A model generated the notes under the pieces. The model was not told the DNA's origin. It saw only the letters and a program-made list of their open reading frames with translations, and ran no database searches. The translations under genes were made by a program, and so were the position numbers. Positions 47,691-60,369 of a DNA stretch of 64,000 nucleotides are shown here, in pieces (the first letter of the stretch is position 1; every line of letters starts with the position of its first letter). The stretch is from Notamacropus eugenii (taxonomy: Eukaryota > Chordata > Mammalia > Diprotodontia > Macropodidae): NCBI RefSeq assembly GCF_028372415.1, contig NC_092878.1, forward strand, positions 72,538,704 through 72,602,703, in the 5' to 3' direction.

Positions 47691-47914
47691 TCATTGCTCT
47701 AGGAGGAAAGAGACAGTTTTCATAAATTCTTTTCCCTCTTCACAGTTCTATGATCACTACACCTTCCAAATAACTTCTCAAATTTTTAGAAGTCTAACAC
47801 ATTCCTGTTATTCTTGCCCTAGGATGGGGTGAAATTTTCATATATTAACTGCTTCTATAGTGGGCAGCAAGTTGATATTAGAATATTACAGTCAGGGGTG
47901 CATGACACCAGTTC

Positions 47915-48150
47915 ATATAGGCTTGAGAGAGTTAAATTTTCACTGTGAACATCAACACCTCAAAAACTGGCAACTCTACAAATCAAATGCTACATTAGAT
48001 TTATTGTCTTGTTGATTTCTAGACTTAATAAAATGATGATGAGAATGTTAATAATGTGGACTAAGCTTAAAAGTGTGTCCAGCATACCATTCGACGACCC
48101 CCTCCAGAAAGCCAGTTGTTAAACATTTATCAGTACATATACTCTGATGT
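47915..48150. repeat. Unclassified dispersed repeat, copy B
   Basis: Counterpart of 42655-42990 without the microsatellite; it retains a middle part (aagtgtgtccagcataccattcgacgaccc) absent from or replaced in copy A. Confidence 0.5.
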
Positions 48151-48734
48151 AATCCAAACTGTGTGTCCTCTTTTGGGAGCATTCTAAAGCACATTGATCC
48201 ATTCAAACCACAAATGAAATGGATTGAAACTTCTACTTAATGTTGAAAGTTGTGTCTCTTGTGAAATGCTCAATGCTTCTTTTGGGTCCAGGAGAACCCC
48301 TTACTGATATGGAAAAGTTGACTCTATCAAAAAGTAAATAAAAAATTCCAGTTTGATCCAGCTCCTCAGCACTTTGGAATCACCTAGGAAAACAAGCTGA
48401 AATAATGATTTCCATATTCCTGTTAATCTTTTTCAATAGTCTGATGCTCAAAACATTAAAAATTGTCATTTCTTTGAATTACTCTCCCTGGTTTTCTGGA
48501 TGAAGGTACTAATGTAAGTAAAGCCACATCATAGCAGGAGACCCTTCAAGGTACTGATGAAGCAGGCAGGCAGAAACAAGGTCTTTCTGAGAATCCCTTC
48601 ATGTGAGTGAGGTTTATGGTGGAGGAAAGGGGAGAGACAGGTGTTTCAGAATATTTGGTAAGGGAGATTCAGCAAGTATGACAAGCACCAGAAGTAAAAC
48701 ACACAAAAAACTCCAAGCATATAGGAGATAGTAG
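48151..48734. other. Unassigned sequence
   Basis: No recognisable element. Confidence 0.35.
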
Positions 48735-49475
48735 GGCCATGTCACTCCCGTGCTCAAGAATCCTGTTTCTCCCTATTCCTGTAGGATAAAATGAAAATTC
48801 TTTGCCTTAGTATCTAGTCTAGATAGCTTTGTTCCAGACAACCTTTCCAGACTTGTGCCATCTTCCTCTTCACATACCCTATATTCCAGGCAAATTGGCT
48901 TATAACTGGAATCTTTTTTTTTTTTTTTTTACTTTGCCTAGAATTGTTCCTGGCCAATATTCCTGAATAGAACTTGGTATTTTATCTAATGCCTTTGGGT
49001 CTTGGTACAAACCATCTACTATACCTTGAATGCAGGTATCCTCACATCTATGCTGGATTCATTCCATTCAAGGTTCAGTTTAGCTGCGACCTCTTAAAGT
49101 AGGTGTGGGGAATCTTCGGCCTCAAGGCCACATGTGGCCCTCTAGGTCCTCAAATGTGGCCCTTTGACTGAATCCAAACATCAGGGAAGAAATCCCTTTA
49201 ATAAAAGGATTTGTTTTGTAAAACTTGAATTCAGTCAAAAGGCCATACCAAAGACCTAGAAGGCCACATATGACCGCAACAGGTTCCTGACCCTTGTCCT
49301 AGATGATGTCTCCTACTCCTCCTATCCCTTCTTCTTCAGGTTATATTTATTTACGTATCTATTTATCCCCCCAATAAAAAAAATATTTTAGGGAAAAGAG
49401 TGCTTTATTATTTTATCTTCAGAGCATCATACAGTACTTTGCATGTTGTAGGTACATAATAAATGCTTATTGATC
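48735..49475 (+). mobile_element. L2 LINE C-terminus and 3' end, plus strand, interrupted by MITE
   Basis: atgtcactcccgtgctcaagaatcc, taggataaaatgaaaattc and tattccaggcaaattggctt follow the L2 3' coding order. After the MITE it resumes agatgatgtctcctactcc and ends acagtactttgcatgttgtaggtacataataaatgctt, the L2 tail. Confidence 0.75.
49100..49296. mobile_element. hAT-like palindromic MITE, copy 2 (197 bp), inside L2
   Basis: taggtgtggggaatcttcggcc ... aggttcctgacccttg, about the same length and text as the copy at 43002. Flanks tcttaaag (49092) and tcctagat (49297) match at 5 of 8 positions, compatible with an old 8-bp hAT duplication, and interrupt the L2 at 48735-49475. Confidence 0.8.
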
Positions 49476-51139
49476 CAATACTATAACTAATAATAATAAT
49501 GGGGGAGGGCATTTCTGAGTGTTTGGTAAAGAGGATCTAAAAAGTGAGAACTAGAACTAGAGCCAAGAAATTGAGACATAGGAATGTTACTCAGAATAAG
49601 AATTATTAGAATGTAGTAATCCTGGCAGACTAATTTGTGTGGTATTTCATCTATGGGCTAGAACTATTGCTATCCTGCATGTCTATGCAGAAATTCTAGC
49701 ATTTATATACATTCTTAGGCCCATCTCACATAATCCTTTATCAAATAAAGAAGAGTTATAGGCATTAGTGATGCCTTCAGAAAGAAAAAAGCCAGAATAA
49801 AGGAACCAGCAGTAGCAAATGCCCTGGAATTGCTTTTGATGGCAGGGATACATCTGAGTAGTTCAAAGTGATTCATTAGCACAAAGAAATAGAGGAGAGG
49901 GAACAGCCCTGTGAGCCTTTGGCAAGCATGTTACAGCAGGCCTGTGACAGATGAGCTCAATGAACTAGAAGCTTAAATAGCAGTTGGGAACTAGAAGTCC
50001 TGAGAAATGAATGTGTTGACCTTACAATGGTGAGCAAAGCTTCATGCCTAGAAAACCAACTTCTGGGCACTAGTGAGAGAATGTATAGTATTATTCATCA
50101 TAGGAGTGGGGGGGTGGGAGGGTGGTACTGTAGAATTATTTATGCCATTAATTAAGCTTAGCACAGCATGGCTGCTGACTTCCACATAATCTTTTGATTA
50201 ACAAATGGGGCCAAGAGATTTCCCTATTAATGAACTGGTTTTTTGTTTTGTTTAGTTTTGCTTTTAACATCAAAGACTGAAAGGGGCATGGCCTGTAAAA
50301 AAACACATCTATAATTAATGAGTCAAATTGGAAACAGTGCCTGAAGTTTCTCTCCCCAGTGGCCTTCCTCTTGCTTCCCCTTTGTTTACATGGGAGCTAG
50401 ATACTTGTGAGGTATGTTACTTCATGCTGCACAATTCCATTTTCACTTACGTGTGTCCATTTGTCAAGCTGCTTCAGATGCCCTGGGGATGAGTAGGGAC
50501 ATTGGAAGAGGAAAATAATTATAAGGGTTACTGTTATAAAAGGTTTATTTATTTAGCTCATATTTTAAAAACAATGGAGTTACTCAATTAAGGCATACTG
50601 AAGGATCCCAGTCATCAGTATGATGCCATCCTCTGCAGCTCTGGGCAGTACTCTGGTTTTGGCATGATGAAATAGGTGGAGACCTGGACAGACCTCATGG
50701 TTGGCATTTTGACTCTCCTTCCATGAGGTATTCTGTTTTAAGAATTGAACGGGCCATTCAGTACTCATACGAAAGAGATGTCTGAGGGCATAAGGTTTGA
50801 GTAAGCCCTATATTTCCTCAGAGTCTTGAGGCTCTTTGTAATACCATTCAATTATATGTTTTCATAAACATATATGAGGTATTACCTAAGAGGGAATTTA
50901 AGTTAGCATTTTAAAGTATATTCAAACTAAAAAAAAAATAACTTTTTCTAATATTCAGTCATAATCTTCAACTTGTTGAGCCTCTCCTTGGCTAGGCTAG
51001 GTAAAATGTTTCTGAAAAGACATAGGACCATAACATTTAGGTCTAGGTGTTTCCTTGAGGATGCATAAATTTGTGCTATTTCTTTTTAGCTAGTATATAT
51101 TGGATAGCCACATGACATAAATCAAGAAAGACAAATTTA
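49476..51139. other. Mostly unassigned sequence
   Basis: No clear repeat. A minus-strand frame of 62 residues (50580-50768) is followed on that strand by AATAAA (plus-strand tttatt near 50540), but it has no motif I recognise. Confidence 0.35.
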
Positions 51140-51305
51140 AAGTAAAGAGAATTCAATCTTGTATCCTTATTCTATCATTTATGTGCATGATCCTGTATAA
51201 GTTCTTTACACTTCTTTGAACTTCAATTTACACATATGCAAAAGAATATGACTGGACTGAATGACTTCTGAGGTCTCATTGAGGTATAAGTCTAAGAGAC
51301 TCTGG
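51140..51305 (+). mobile_element. Possible MIR fragment, plus strand
   Basis: gatcctgtataagttctttacacttctttgaacttcaatttacacat follows the MIR CORE order loosely. Confidence 0.4.
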
Positions 51306-51429
51306 ACTTAAAATGTGTGCATTTTAACAAGTGCATCGACAACCGCAGTGGCGTGATTAAGGCTATGTACCAGGACATTAAATTGGAGGGCACTGACAAC
51401 ATTTGCAATTTTTAACAGACAGGTAGGAA

Positions 51430-51705
51430 GAAAACAAGCAATTATTAAGCGTCTACTATTTGCTAGGCACTGTACCGAGAGCTTTATAAAAATTATTTCA
51501 TTTGATCTTCACAACAACTCTAGGTGGTAGACGCTGTTGTTAACCTCCACTTAGCAGTTGAGGAAACTGAGGCATAGGTTGCATGAATTGCCCAGATTAA
51601 CACAACTAGTAAAAGTGTTTCAGGTCAAATTGGAACTCAACTTTTGAACTCCAAATTTGAACTCCAGGTCAAGCCTCTATCCACCGTGCCACCTAACATT
51701 ATAAA
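51430..51705 (-). mobile_element. MIR-family CORE-SINE, minus strand
   Basis: Plus-strand order is L2-like tail (attaagcgtctactatttgctaggcactg), CORE (cagttgaggaaactgaggca, cagattaacacaactagtaa) and tRNA-like head end (ctctatccaccgtgccacc), so the SINE runs on the minus strand. Confidence 0.75.
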
Positions 51706-51994
51706 AATAGCAGACTTTGGCATGTAATTAGCAGTATTAATTTCTTAAAATAGGAGAGTACTAGAAGGTGTGCTAGACAGAGCTGTTCTCCCATTTTTAC
51801 TTGCTTTTAAAAATTTTCTACCTCTTACAACCTGATTCCCCACTTCTGTCAGTGAAAGGCACAATTTTTACTAACTGCCTTGGGTGAAGTTTGTGGTCTT
51901 TGCCCTTTGGGCAAAGCATTCCTAGCTAACATTCTGAGATTAATTATTTGTTCTTCATCTTCCAGTGATCTCGATAATGTATGGGAAAAAATAC

Positions 51995-52262
51995 TAGTGT
52001 TTCTTGCTGCCATTCAGTCATTTTTTAGATGTCTGACTCTTTGTGACCCCACTGGGGGTGTCTTGTTAAAGATATTGACATAGTTTGCCATTTCATTCTC
52101 TAGAGCCTAGCTCATTTTACAGATGAGGAAACTGAGGCAAACAGGGTTAAGTGCCTTTCCCAGGATCACATAGCCAATAAGTATCTGAGGTCAGATCTAA
52201 ACTCAGGAAATAAGTCTTCCTGATTTCAAGCTCTATCCACTGTGTCACCTAGTTGCCCCCTA
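51995..52262 (-). mobile_element. tRNA-headed CORE-SINE, minus strand
   Basis: cattcagtcattttttagatgtctgactctttgtgacccc, ttttacagatgaggaaactgaggca, ctctatccactgtgtcacctagttgcccc: the reverse complement of the family at 31765. Confidence 0.88.
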
Positions 52263-53160
52263 TATGATTTGAATTTTGATTTGTAGCAATTTATAGCCAT
52301 CTCAGTAGGCTTTTATCACACCTGTCAATCTGCAAGAATATGTCAATCTCTTTTGTACTATGAAGGGCACAACAATGTAGCCCTTTAACCAGAGCCTTAA
52401 ATACCCTCAGTAAGCAATCCCCAGTTTCTATCATAGAGTCGCCTAGCTACACATCCTTATCTAACTTCTCACTGCCTCAGTGTATTTTCAACCCCAATTC
52501 CAAATCAAGTAGAACTATAAAAAGACAGAAATCAGACAGACACACACTAATATGAGAATAGACTCCAGAAAAGGCGTTCTTAAGCTTTTTTCTGCATCAT
52601 GGACTTTCTGGCAGTTTGACAAATCTATGCACCCCTTCTCAGAATAATAGTTTTAAATTCATAAAACAAAATTAATGGTATTGCAAAGGATACTAATTTT
52701 ATTAAAAACATCAAAATATTTTCTAACCAATAAGGTCATAGACACCAGGTTAACACAGTGTCAGTTAACCACATAAGTATGTGCATCCAGCAAAACTGCC
52801 TCTGTGGGGTCTGGCAAATTTGTTCCAATGTGGGAGAATGATGTGCACCTGTTTACCAGTTATTTATTCCATCAGCTCCAAGTTAATGTAGGAATCCTAC
52901 TTGATCAAGGGGAATGGACCATTAGTTGTTAGGCACGCTGTTAAGCATATGGTTTCCTGGGTAGTTCCTTTTCTAGTCCTAGTGTTGGAGTGGATGGAAT
53001 AGTGGCTCACTAGTTGACCCTTCCTCATTGTTTCCAGCTTTGTTATGTTTACTAGGAGCGTTCTGTGTCTATGGGTTAGTGACACAAGACCAGAATCCCT
53101 TATTCTTCTCCCAACCAACTGGATATCACCAGCCAGTGCTAAGCAAGCCTCTTATTGCTT
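52263..53160. other. Unassigned sequence
   Basis: Nothing recognised. Confidence 0.35.
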
Positions 53161-53296
53161 TTGTGTGTGTGTGTGTGTGTGTGTGCACACACATATACAT
53201 ACACACATGCATATGTATATACATGCATATATGTGCATGTATTTGTGTATGTGTCTATGTATATATGTACATACATACATATAAACATATGTGTGA
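53161..53296 (+). repeat. (TG)n/(CA)n/(CATA)n compound microsatellite
   Basis: TG run of about 12 units then CACA, CATA and TATG repeats. Confidence 0.95.
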
Positions 53297-53899
53297 GCCC
53301 TCCAACAACTACAAATTCAATGTACATCATAGAACAGAGAATAGTGACAAGAATCATTTCATAATGAGAAAACAAGTAGCTGATCTCTGTGGTGCTCTTA
53401 TGCTTTTATTTGGAAACTAGTGGGTGGAATCCAGTCAGATAACTCCTTCCCAGAAAAGTTGGCTTCCCAGATATCTAATAGTTTACAGAGAAAATATCCA
53501 GAAAAATTTGAGAAGAAAATGCTGTGGGAAAAATGCATTTGAATTTATTAAAGTCAGAGAAATATAATTTAAAAGAAACTGGGAGTTAGTGAAAATACTG
53601 AGGATGATTATTAGTACAAATTTAAGTGTCCTGTTGGGATGGGAGGCAAGAATTATATGAAAGAACTAGTGACAAATGTCCAGTGTGAGAGAAGAGATCA
53701 ACAAGAATGAGTAAATCAGTCATTAATGGTCAAATATATAGGCCTTGGGGGATTTCTAAAGCTTGGGATTCCTCCCTCTCATCTTCTTGCTTAAACTTGC
53801 TTCTCACTCTTGCTTACACAGTCTTTTTTTTTTTTTTTTGAGGGGACTGGTGAGACAAGAAAAAGGGACATCTGTTATGAGGTACCATGGGGCTCAAAA
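53297..53899. other. Unassigned sequence
   Basis: No recognised element; a poly-T run lies at 53824-53839. Confidence 0.35.
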
Positions 53900-54010
53900 C
53901 ATTTAGGTTAAGTCTAGATTCTAATCACAAGCCTTGGACAAATTGTTTAATCCCTTTGGGCCTCATTTTCTTCCTCTCTATGGTGACGGCAGTAATATTT
54001 GAGCTACCTA
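53900..54010 (+). mobile_element. Possible MIR fragment, plus strand
   Basis: gccttggacaaattgtttaatccctttgggcctcattttcttcc fits the CORE order. Confidence 0.45.
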
Positions 54011-54824
54011 TTTCATAGTCATGGCAATTTCACAGAGTGGCCTTGAGGACAGTGGTTGTAAATATTAAAGGAAGATTTATCAGTGCAATCTTGAATTTCC
54101 AAGTTCACAGACAGAGCCACATAGTCTATTGATCTAGTTATGCAGTTTATTGATAGCATGCTGACCAGTTTAATGTTCAAAGGATGTAAAGGACACATCT
54201 CTGACAACTTCAGTGCCATCTTGATCTTAATATTGCTTCAGCTTCTGAGAGATTTAGCAGAATACCTGCTAGTTCCAAATAACCAGTCCTATGCAGGACT
54301 TTTCTGTGTTTGTTCTTGATGGTCTGGGGAGGTTAGAGTCCATGTGATTGTATTGTGAGGTTGATAAAGGTAACTAGCACATTTTGTGACAGTGTTTGTC
54401 TGGGGTGAGCAGACCCCACATCTGCCATTGAATTTACCACTCATGAATAGGAACAAATGAGGAAAAACAGAATAGAAATAGGAAGAGCATTCCTATTGTG
54501 TTAAGGGGTATACATAAAAGTCTTATCCGTCACTATAGCTATGTTTTTATGGTACGCTTGGGGGCAAGGGACCTAGACTAATTAGAGTACATTAATTTAT
54601 ATAGAGGTGAATTGTTGTTCTCAAGCGTCTTGTTTCTTTTAATTCAATGGACTTTTCAAATGGGCCTTTAAAGGGTCAGTTCCAGAAAAATTGTGGGTTC
54701 AATGCTTCTTTTTCTTTTAGGAATCCTTTCCTTTCATGCCCTTGCTTTGCCCAGGTACCCAGTGTTCTTATGGTGCTCTAAACTCCTGTTTAAAAGAGCA
54801 ATTTGATAAACTTTGGATCATAGA
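54011..54824. other. Unassigned sequence
   Basis: No recognised repeat or gene. Confidence 0.35.
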
Positions 54825-54985
54825 TCTAAAGGTAGAGGACTCCTCCAGGGCCAACCATCTAGTTCAACTCATTTAACAGATGAGGAAACTGAGGTCTAAC
54901 AAAGTAGAGTGACTTATTTTTTTTGGACCTAGATGTTGACTTTACAGTCAGTATTTTTCTTCCTATACCATACTGCTCTCCCACG
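54825..54985 (-). mobile_element. MIR-like SINE fragment, minus strand
   Basis: caactcatttaacagatgaggaaactgaggtctaac is the reversed CORE. Confidence 0.5.
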
Positions 54986-55529
54986 CCCTCCCCATATATT
55001 ACATTGCCTCCAAATTAACATATTGGTAGTTTAGTGTGCTACCTTAAAGCACTAGGTAAATATTACCTATGGTGCTACTGCTGCTTTTATTTTTTTTTTA
55101 ATAGTCTTGGTTTTGGTGTTGATGAGGATAATTAAACAAAAAGTGAAAATTTCATTGTTAGAGCTTCCTGCCAAGATGGGGAGCAAATATTTTAGGCTTT
55201 ATAAAGCAGTTTTCCAAATATTCAAGCAAACTTCACCACATTAGTGTTGCATGTACCTGGACTTTTGCTTCACATCAGTCATCTCCTAGTGATCCTTCAA
55301 TTTGATGTGAACTTGTGAACAAAATTTCCATAATGCCAGTACATAATGATGATATTCAGGATCTCCAAAAGCATTGAGTACAAATAAGAATTCTGACAGA
55401 GGTTTGAATTAATAATGATACTTAAATACCGATCTATGATTTTATTGATTCATGCATTGCCTCCAATTATGTAAAGTACAACTGAGCATTAAATAGTGGA
55501 TAGAAGAAGGAAAGGGAATTTATATCTCA
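54986..55529. other. Unassigned sequence
   Basis: Nothing recognised. Confidence 0.35.
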
Positions 55530-55640
55530 ACCACTGTGTGCCAGGCACTGTGCTATGCACTTTTTACAAATCTTATTTCATTTGATAGAATGTTAGACTT
55601 GGAGCTAGGAAGATCTAAGTTAATTCCTGCCTCAAATATT
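55530..55640. mobile_element. L2/MIR tail fragment
   Basis: ccactgtgtgccaggcactgtgctatgcac is the reversed L2-like tail, abutting a plus-oriented attttagacttggagctaggaag SINE-like piece. Confidence 0.4.
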
Positions 55641-55894
55641 GCTCCAATAGATTTGCCTTAGGAAATCCACTTACCCAAGATGCTAATGGTCTTCTTTGAC
55701 TTATGACATTTCAAGGATATCAGCAGAATTCATAGATTCCTCATTGTTTATCCCTGGATACATGAACAACCCTTGTTTGTCTTCACCTGGTTCTTTGATG
55801 ACTCATTTTTTTAATCTTAGTTTCACCCATTAATTAATGATCATTTATATTATAATTATAATTTAAGATTTTCAAAACACTTGTTTGACAAATT

Positions 55895-56100
55895 GTGGTT
55901 GTGATTTGTCCTTCCTTTTGAAGAGGATCAAGACATCCGGGAGATGATTATATGACTTGTAACTGAATTTGGTTTGAGTGAGTGAGGCTTGTTCAAAGTC
56001 ACCAGCTTCCAGATCCATTAGGGTCCAGTGGCCAGATATCCATCAGAACAACTAGAGATGGCCCAGGAATGAGTGGGAGACCTTGGGTTTTTTAAGTTAA
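55895..56100 (-). mobile_element. RTE-like 3'-end fragment, minus strand
   Basis: tttgtccttccttttgaagaggatcaagacatc, ggcttgttcaaagtcaccagc and gtccagtggccagatatccatcag form a block whose first part equals the 3' end of the LINE at 38815. Confidence 0.65.
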
Positions 56101-57514
56101 GGTCTTTTCAAGTTCTCACTTTAAGTGAGGTGGTACCCACTTAGTGAAGAGGTCTCTTTAAGAAGTGAGTCAAAGGATGGCTCTTTTAACTAAAAAAAAA
56201 AAATCAAACTGGGAGGGGAAGACAGACCCTCAGAGTTACTGGACAGAAGAGAAGCAGTTACTATTTATATTCTCTCTCAGCCTGGAGGACTCAAAAATAA
56301 CTATTAAGTGATGCCGGGGCAGGGCTGGGACCTATTGTTTAATAAATGAGATCTAAGAGTGAATTGGGAATGAGACTTGGGTTTTGAGAAAGAAATCTAG
56401 CCAGTCAATTTCAAGTTAACTAAGTAGGTTTTGGTCATCAAAATTTATCTTACTTTGGGCAGAACATCCTCAGGTAAGGGCATGATATGTGAGGAGAGGG
56501 GAGGAGAGGGCAGGTGAAGGGATGGTGGATGTAGGTAAAATATTGAAGCACACTTTACATATGAGGAATTTGAGGTTGAGTAACTTATTCCAGCTCATTT
56601 TCTACTCTGTCATGTAGCCTTTCCTTATACTTATAAGAGAACACTCAGGTTCAATTGATTTTTCACTTTAATATGGCTATACACATTAAAATCCTATGGG
56701 TCCAGAATCTTTGGTGGCCAGTCAGCAGTGAAGTATAAATAAAGTATAAATAAACTTCCTCATTTTGCCTTTTAAAAGCAAACTGATATTCTCTCATTAA
56801 CAACAGCTATCAAGCAATACAGGCCTAGTATGTCCATTAGTCTTCTTTTCTCCAGTCTCTTCAGTCCTTATTAATACACTGAAACTTGTTAAAATTATTG
56901 GTAACTCCGAAAAAGGTTGTTTATTTTATTTTTTTAAGCAAATAGCCTCCTCCTTTGAATATGTCTCCAGTTAATTATTCAACTTCTTGATTAATGTTAT
57001 GAAAATATAAAATAGGATGTTTATCTGGAACATTTTTTGATCATAATGCCTAAAGTTTGGTTTAGTTGAGGTATTCTTTTCTTGCAGTGCTATGTACTAC
57101 TGAACAGCTGCCTCATGTCACTCCAGGGACTGCTGCAATTTGCTGATGGGTAAAGGAATGTTTATTGTTTGAGGAGTTTGTAAAAGACTTTACATTACTT
57201 TAGAAAAAGCCTGCTACATGTGTTAGATGTGTATCTTTATAGCTTTTAGATCCTGGAATTCATTAGAACAATATAGGAAAAAAACAGCAAAAAACAACTG
57301 TACCTCCCACTAATTTGAAACTTAATTTCCTAGGATACTTATGGTTTTTTCCCCACTTAATTCATAAATCTTAAGTAAGAATGAATACCCATAGAGAGCA
57401 GGAAATTTGGCCTTAAAAGTAGTTACCTAAAATAATAACTTCCTAAATGATCTTGCAGTGTAACTCCTCTCTATGCTTATCCACACAGACTTGCAAAATT
57501 GATATTAAAATGTA
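56101..57514. other. Unassigned sequence
   Basis: No recognised element. Confidence 0.35.
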
Positions 57515-57790
57515 GTCCTGATGATGTCACTCATCTTCTCAAAATACCAGTCAATCAATATTTCCCTTTTGCTTCTAAGATCAAGTACAGAATCCTCAAC
57601 CTGGCATTTAAAGCCCTCCATGATATGGCTACCATTCCTTTCTTTTCATGCATCATATAACTTCTCTGCTCTCTGTTTATGTCAAGCAGACGTGCTAGTT
57701 TTTCCTCAAATACAACACTCCAATTCTCATTTTCATGTCTCTTTAGATGGTACAGCCTTTCTGGAATGTAGCCTCTTGTCTCTGAATCTA
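57515..57790 (+). mobile_element. L2 LINE C-terminal fragment, plus strand
   Basis: gatgtcactcatcttctcaaaa, aagtacagaatcctcaacctggcatttaaagccctccatgat and ctttctggaatgtagcctc are in L2 C-terminal order. Confidence 0.7.
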
Positions 57791-58474
57791 GGTGGGAGTA
57801 GCTTGAGTTAGGGCAACCTCTCATAAATGATGGTAGAACAAGGAAATGGGCCCTGGTAGGAAGCAAAGAAGCCTATGTCCTTTGGAACAATGTATGGGTC
57901 ATAACTCGAAGTTGAAAGCTTCACGCACATATTTTACACAAATCAATAGGTCGCTTGCACTTTTTAACTTTTCACATGTCAATGCCAAAAGTAGGTACTT
58001 ATAAAAGTGCCTAAAATGTAATTCATTTAATAAAAAATAGAATTCAAATATCCAAATTAATGTTTTCTTCCTCAAATTGGTAACTAAGCTCTATACATAT
58101 TTCAATGATGCCTATAGTGCCTAAAATATTTTGGAAAGTCATTTTTGAATCTCTCCTCCAAGATTTGCTACATATTATTTTAAATATTTGCAAAGATGGA
58201 AAAAATGTCATTTTTTTGAAGGTTCGTGTTTTTGAAAGAATCTGAAGTCAACCACTGTCATATCTGATGAATGAGGTGGATGATGCAACTGGAGGAATAC
58301 TGTTTGTGCTCCAACTAAAATGTAGCTCTAAATTTAAGAAGACCAGTTTTCTCACTTGCTTTCTAAATGAGTCTTGAATGCTTAAAAATGGTCCCAAAGT
58401 GTTTAAAATAATGGCAGCATCATTATAAAATCAGTTTCTTTTCTGTAAAATCATGTTACATGTTTATCAATTAA
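57791..58474. other. Unassigned sequence
   Basis: AT-rich; nothing recognised. Confidence 0.35.
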
Positions 58475-58745
58475 CCGATTACCACTTATTAAGTGGCAAC
58501 TATATGCCATGCACAGTACTAGCCACTGGGAATGCCAAAAGACAATCTTTGCCTTCAAGGAACTTATGACAAAACACAGGAGACAACATTCAAAGCAAAT
58601 ACATTAAATATAAGTTGTGGCAAAATTAATAGAGGGAAGTCACTAGAATCAAGAGGGATTGGGGAAAGCTTCTTGTAGAAGGTGGGAATTCAGTAGGCAG
58701 AGCAGGGGAAGGAGAGTGTTCCAGGCTGGGGGGTGGAGGGGTGGG
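58475..58745 (-). mobile_element. L2 3'-end fragment, minus strand
   Basis: cacttattaagtggcaactatatgccatgcacagtac, then ttcaaggaacttatgac, gggattggggaaagcttcttgtagaagg: parallel to 20670-20870. Confidence 0.7.
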
Positions 58746-58814
58746 TGGGTGGGGGGGAATCAGAGAATCCTCAAAGATATTAATTTTTTTTTTATTTTAG
58801 AAAAGGCTTTAATA

Positions 58815-58985
58815 TTGTGAGTCAGTGGAAATAATTCTGAATTTGAAAGTGCTAAAAGTTAGAGCCATGGGACTTACTGTAATGATACTGATCAAGTCAC
58901 TTAAATTCATTATCCTTACTTTCCTCATCTGTAAAATAAACTTAATGATGCAGAGTATCCCCCAGTTGTAGAATTATGATCTTAC
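58815..58985 (+). mobile_element. MIR-type SINE fragment, plus strand
   Basis: gatcaagtcacttaaattcattatccttactttcctcatctgtaaaataa is the CORE. Confidence 0.6.
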
Positions 58986-59199
58986 GATGCTATATTCCTC
59001 TAACAATTTTGGGGACAATCATACTGTTAGACTACTGCAAGTGAAAAACAGTAGATTGTAAAGAGATCTCCAGATTTAGAATTTCAAAGAATCTTGGAGA
59101 TCATCTATTATTCTTCCCCTTCTCCTCCTAAATGTCATGTATGTAATCCTTTAAATTTTCCCCAGTATTTTACATTATAAATGAGATTCATAGTAGCCC

Positions 59200-59365
59200 T
59201 CTGATAAAAAGATTCTATTTATCCTCATTTTAGAAATAAGGATACTGAAGCTGTGAATTGTGAAGATACATGGGTGAGTGAATTATCCATAGCTGTTACA
59301 TATTTGAGGAGAGATTTGAACCCAGGTCAATGTGACTCCAAGTTTAATACTCTACCTACTACAAC
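59200..59365 (-). mobile_element. MIR-type SINE fragment, minus strand
   Basis: tcctcattttagaaataaggatactgaagc, agatttgaacccaggtcaatgtgactcca: reversed CORE and head. Confidence 0.6.
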
Positions 59366-60244
59366 AACAACCTCTTTTTATAGGACCTCATTTTAAAATG
59401 GTATTCTTTCTTACAGTCTGTAGCATTGGTCTCTTTAAAGAGAACACATTTCTTCTTTTCTTAATCTGAATAGAAATGTTGTTACCAAACAAATTTATTC
59501 CCTAAACTGGATATTCCCTAAGTACGCTAAACCAAATGAGCTCTCAAACCTAAAATCAATTTCAGAGCATCCTTTCTTCAAGAAGGCTAGACTGTGTAGA
59601 CAGATGAGACAGAATAGTGTCATTTTTTTAAAACCATTTAATTGCAGAACATTTGATCAAATTCAATTGTGAATTTCATGTACACTTTGAGATGGCACAG
59701 TCAGAAGCACTGAACCCTCAATGAGATGGCAAATTTAGAATTAGAAGAGCATATGCGAACAAGCATATGGAAATCATTTAATTATTTGGAGGTCATCTTT
59801 TGGACAGTGTCTGCTGGGCCCAGCTGGAGCTTAATGCAAAAGCCCCAGAGCTCTCTCTGTACCCTCTCCCCACTTCAGGGCACTTCACATAGAATGCCAA
59901 ACAAATCTGTGTCCAAATTAGGCTAAGTGTTTGACTGGAATCACATACTCTTTCCCTCAAAAAATAAAAAGTGGCTAGCACTTAGATATACTATCATAGT
60001 GGTTTCATCTTGTTTCTCCAAGGTATCTATCATATATATAACCTGCTTAAAAACAAATGAACTGAAACCATTCAAAACAGATTTTCCTTTTCTGAGTGTA
60101 AACAAAAATCACATAGTAACCATGATATTTTAAGATACAAAGGTTAGAGACTAGATTTTTTTATTTCATCTGTATGAGAGATTTCAAAATGAGGGCACTC
60201 CCTCTACCAAAGCAGGTCAGCAACTTCTCTGCAACTGAAAGTCT
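59366..60244. other. Unassigned sequence
   Basis: No recognised element. Confidence 0.35.
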
Positions 60245-60320
60245 TGCAGATTTGCCTAGAACACTTAGGTTGATTTGCCCAAGGTCACATAGCCAGTATG
60301 GCTTGGAGGCAGGACTATGA
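60245..60320 (-). mobile_element. Short MIR fragment, minus strand
   Basis: gatttgcccaaggtcacatagccagtatggc is a reversed CORE. Confidence 0.5.
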
Positions 60321-60369
60321 AACAACCAAGACCAGATCTCCAATCTATGTCACACTGATTCTTCAGTTA

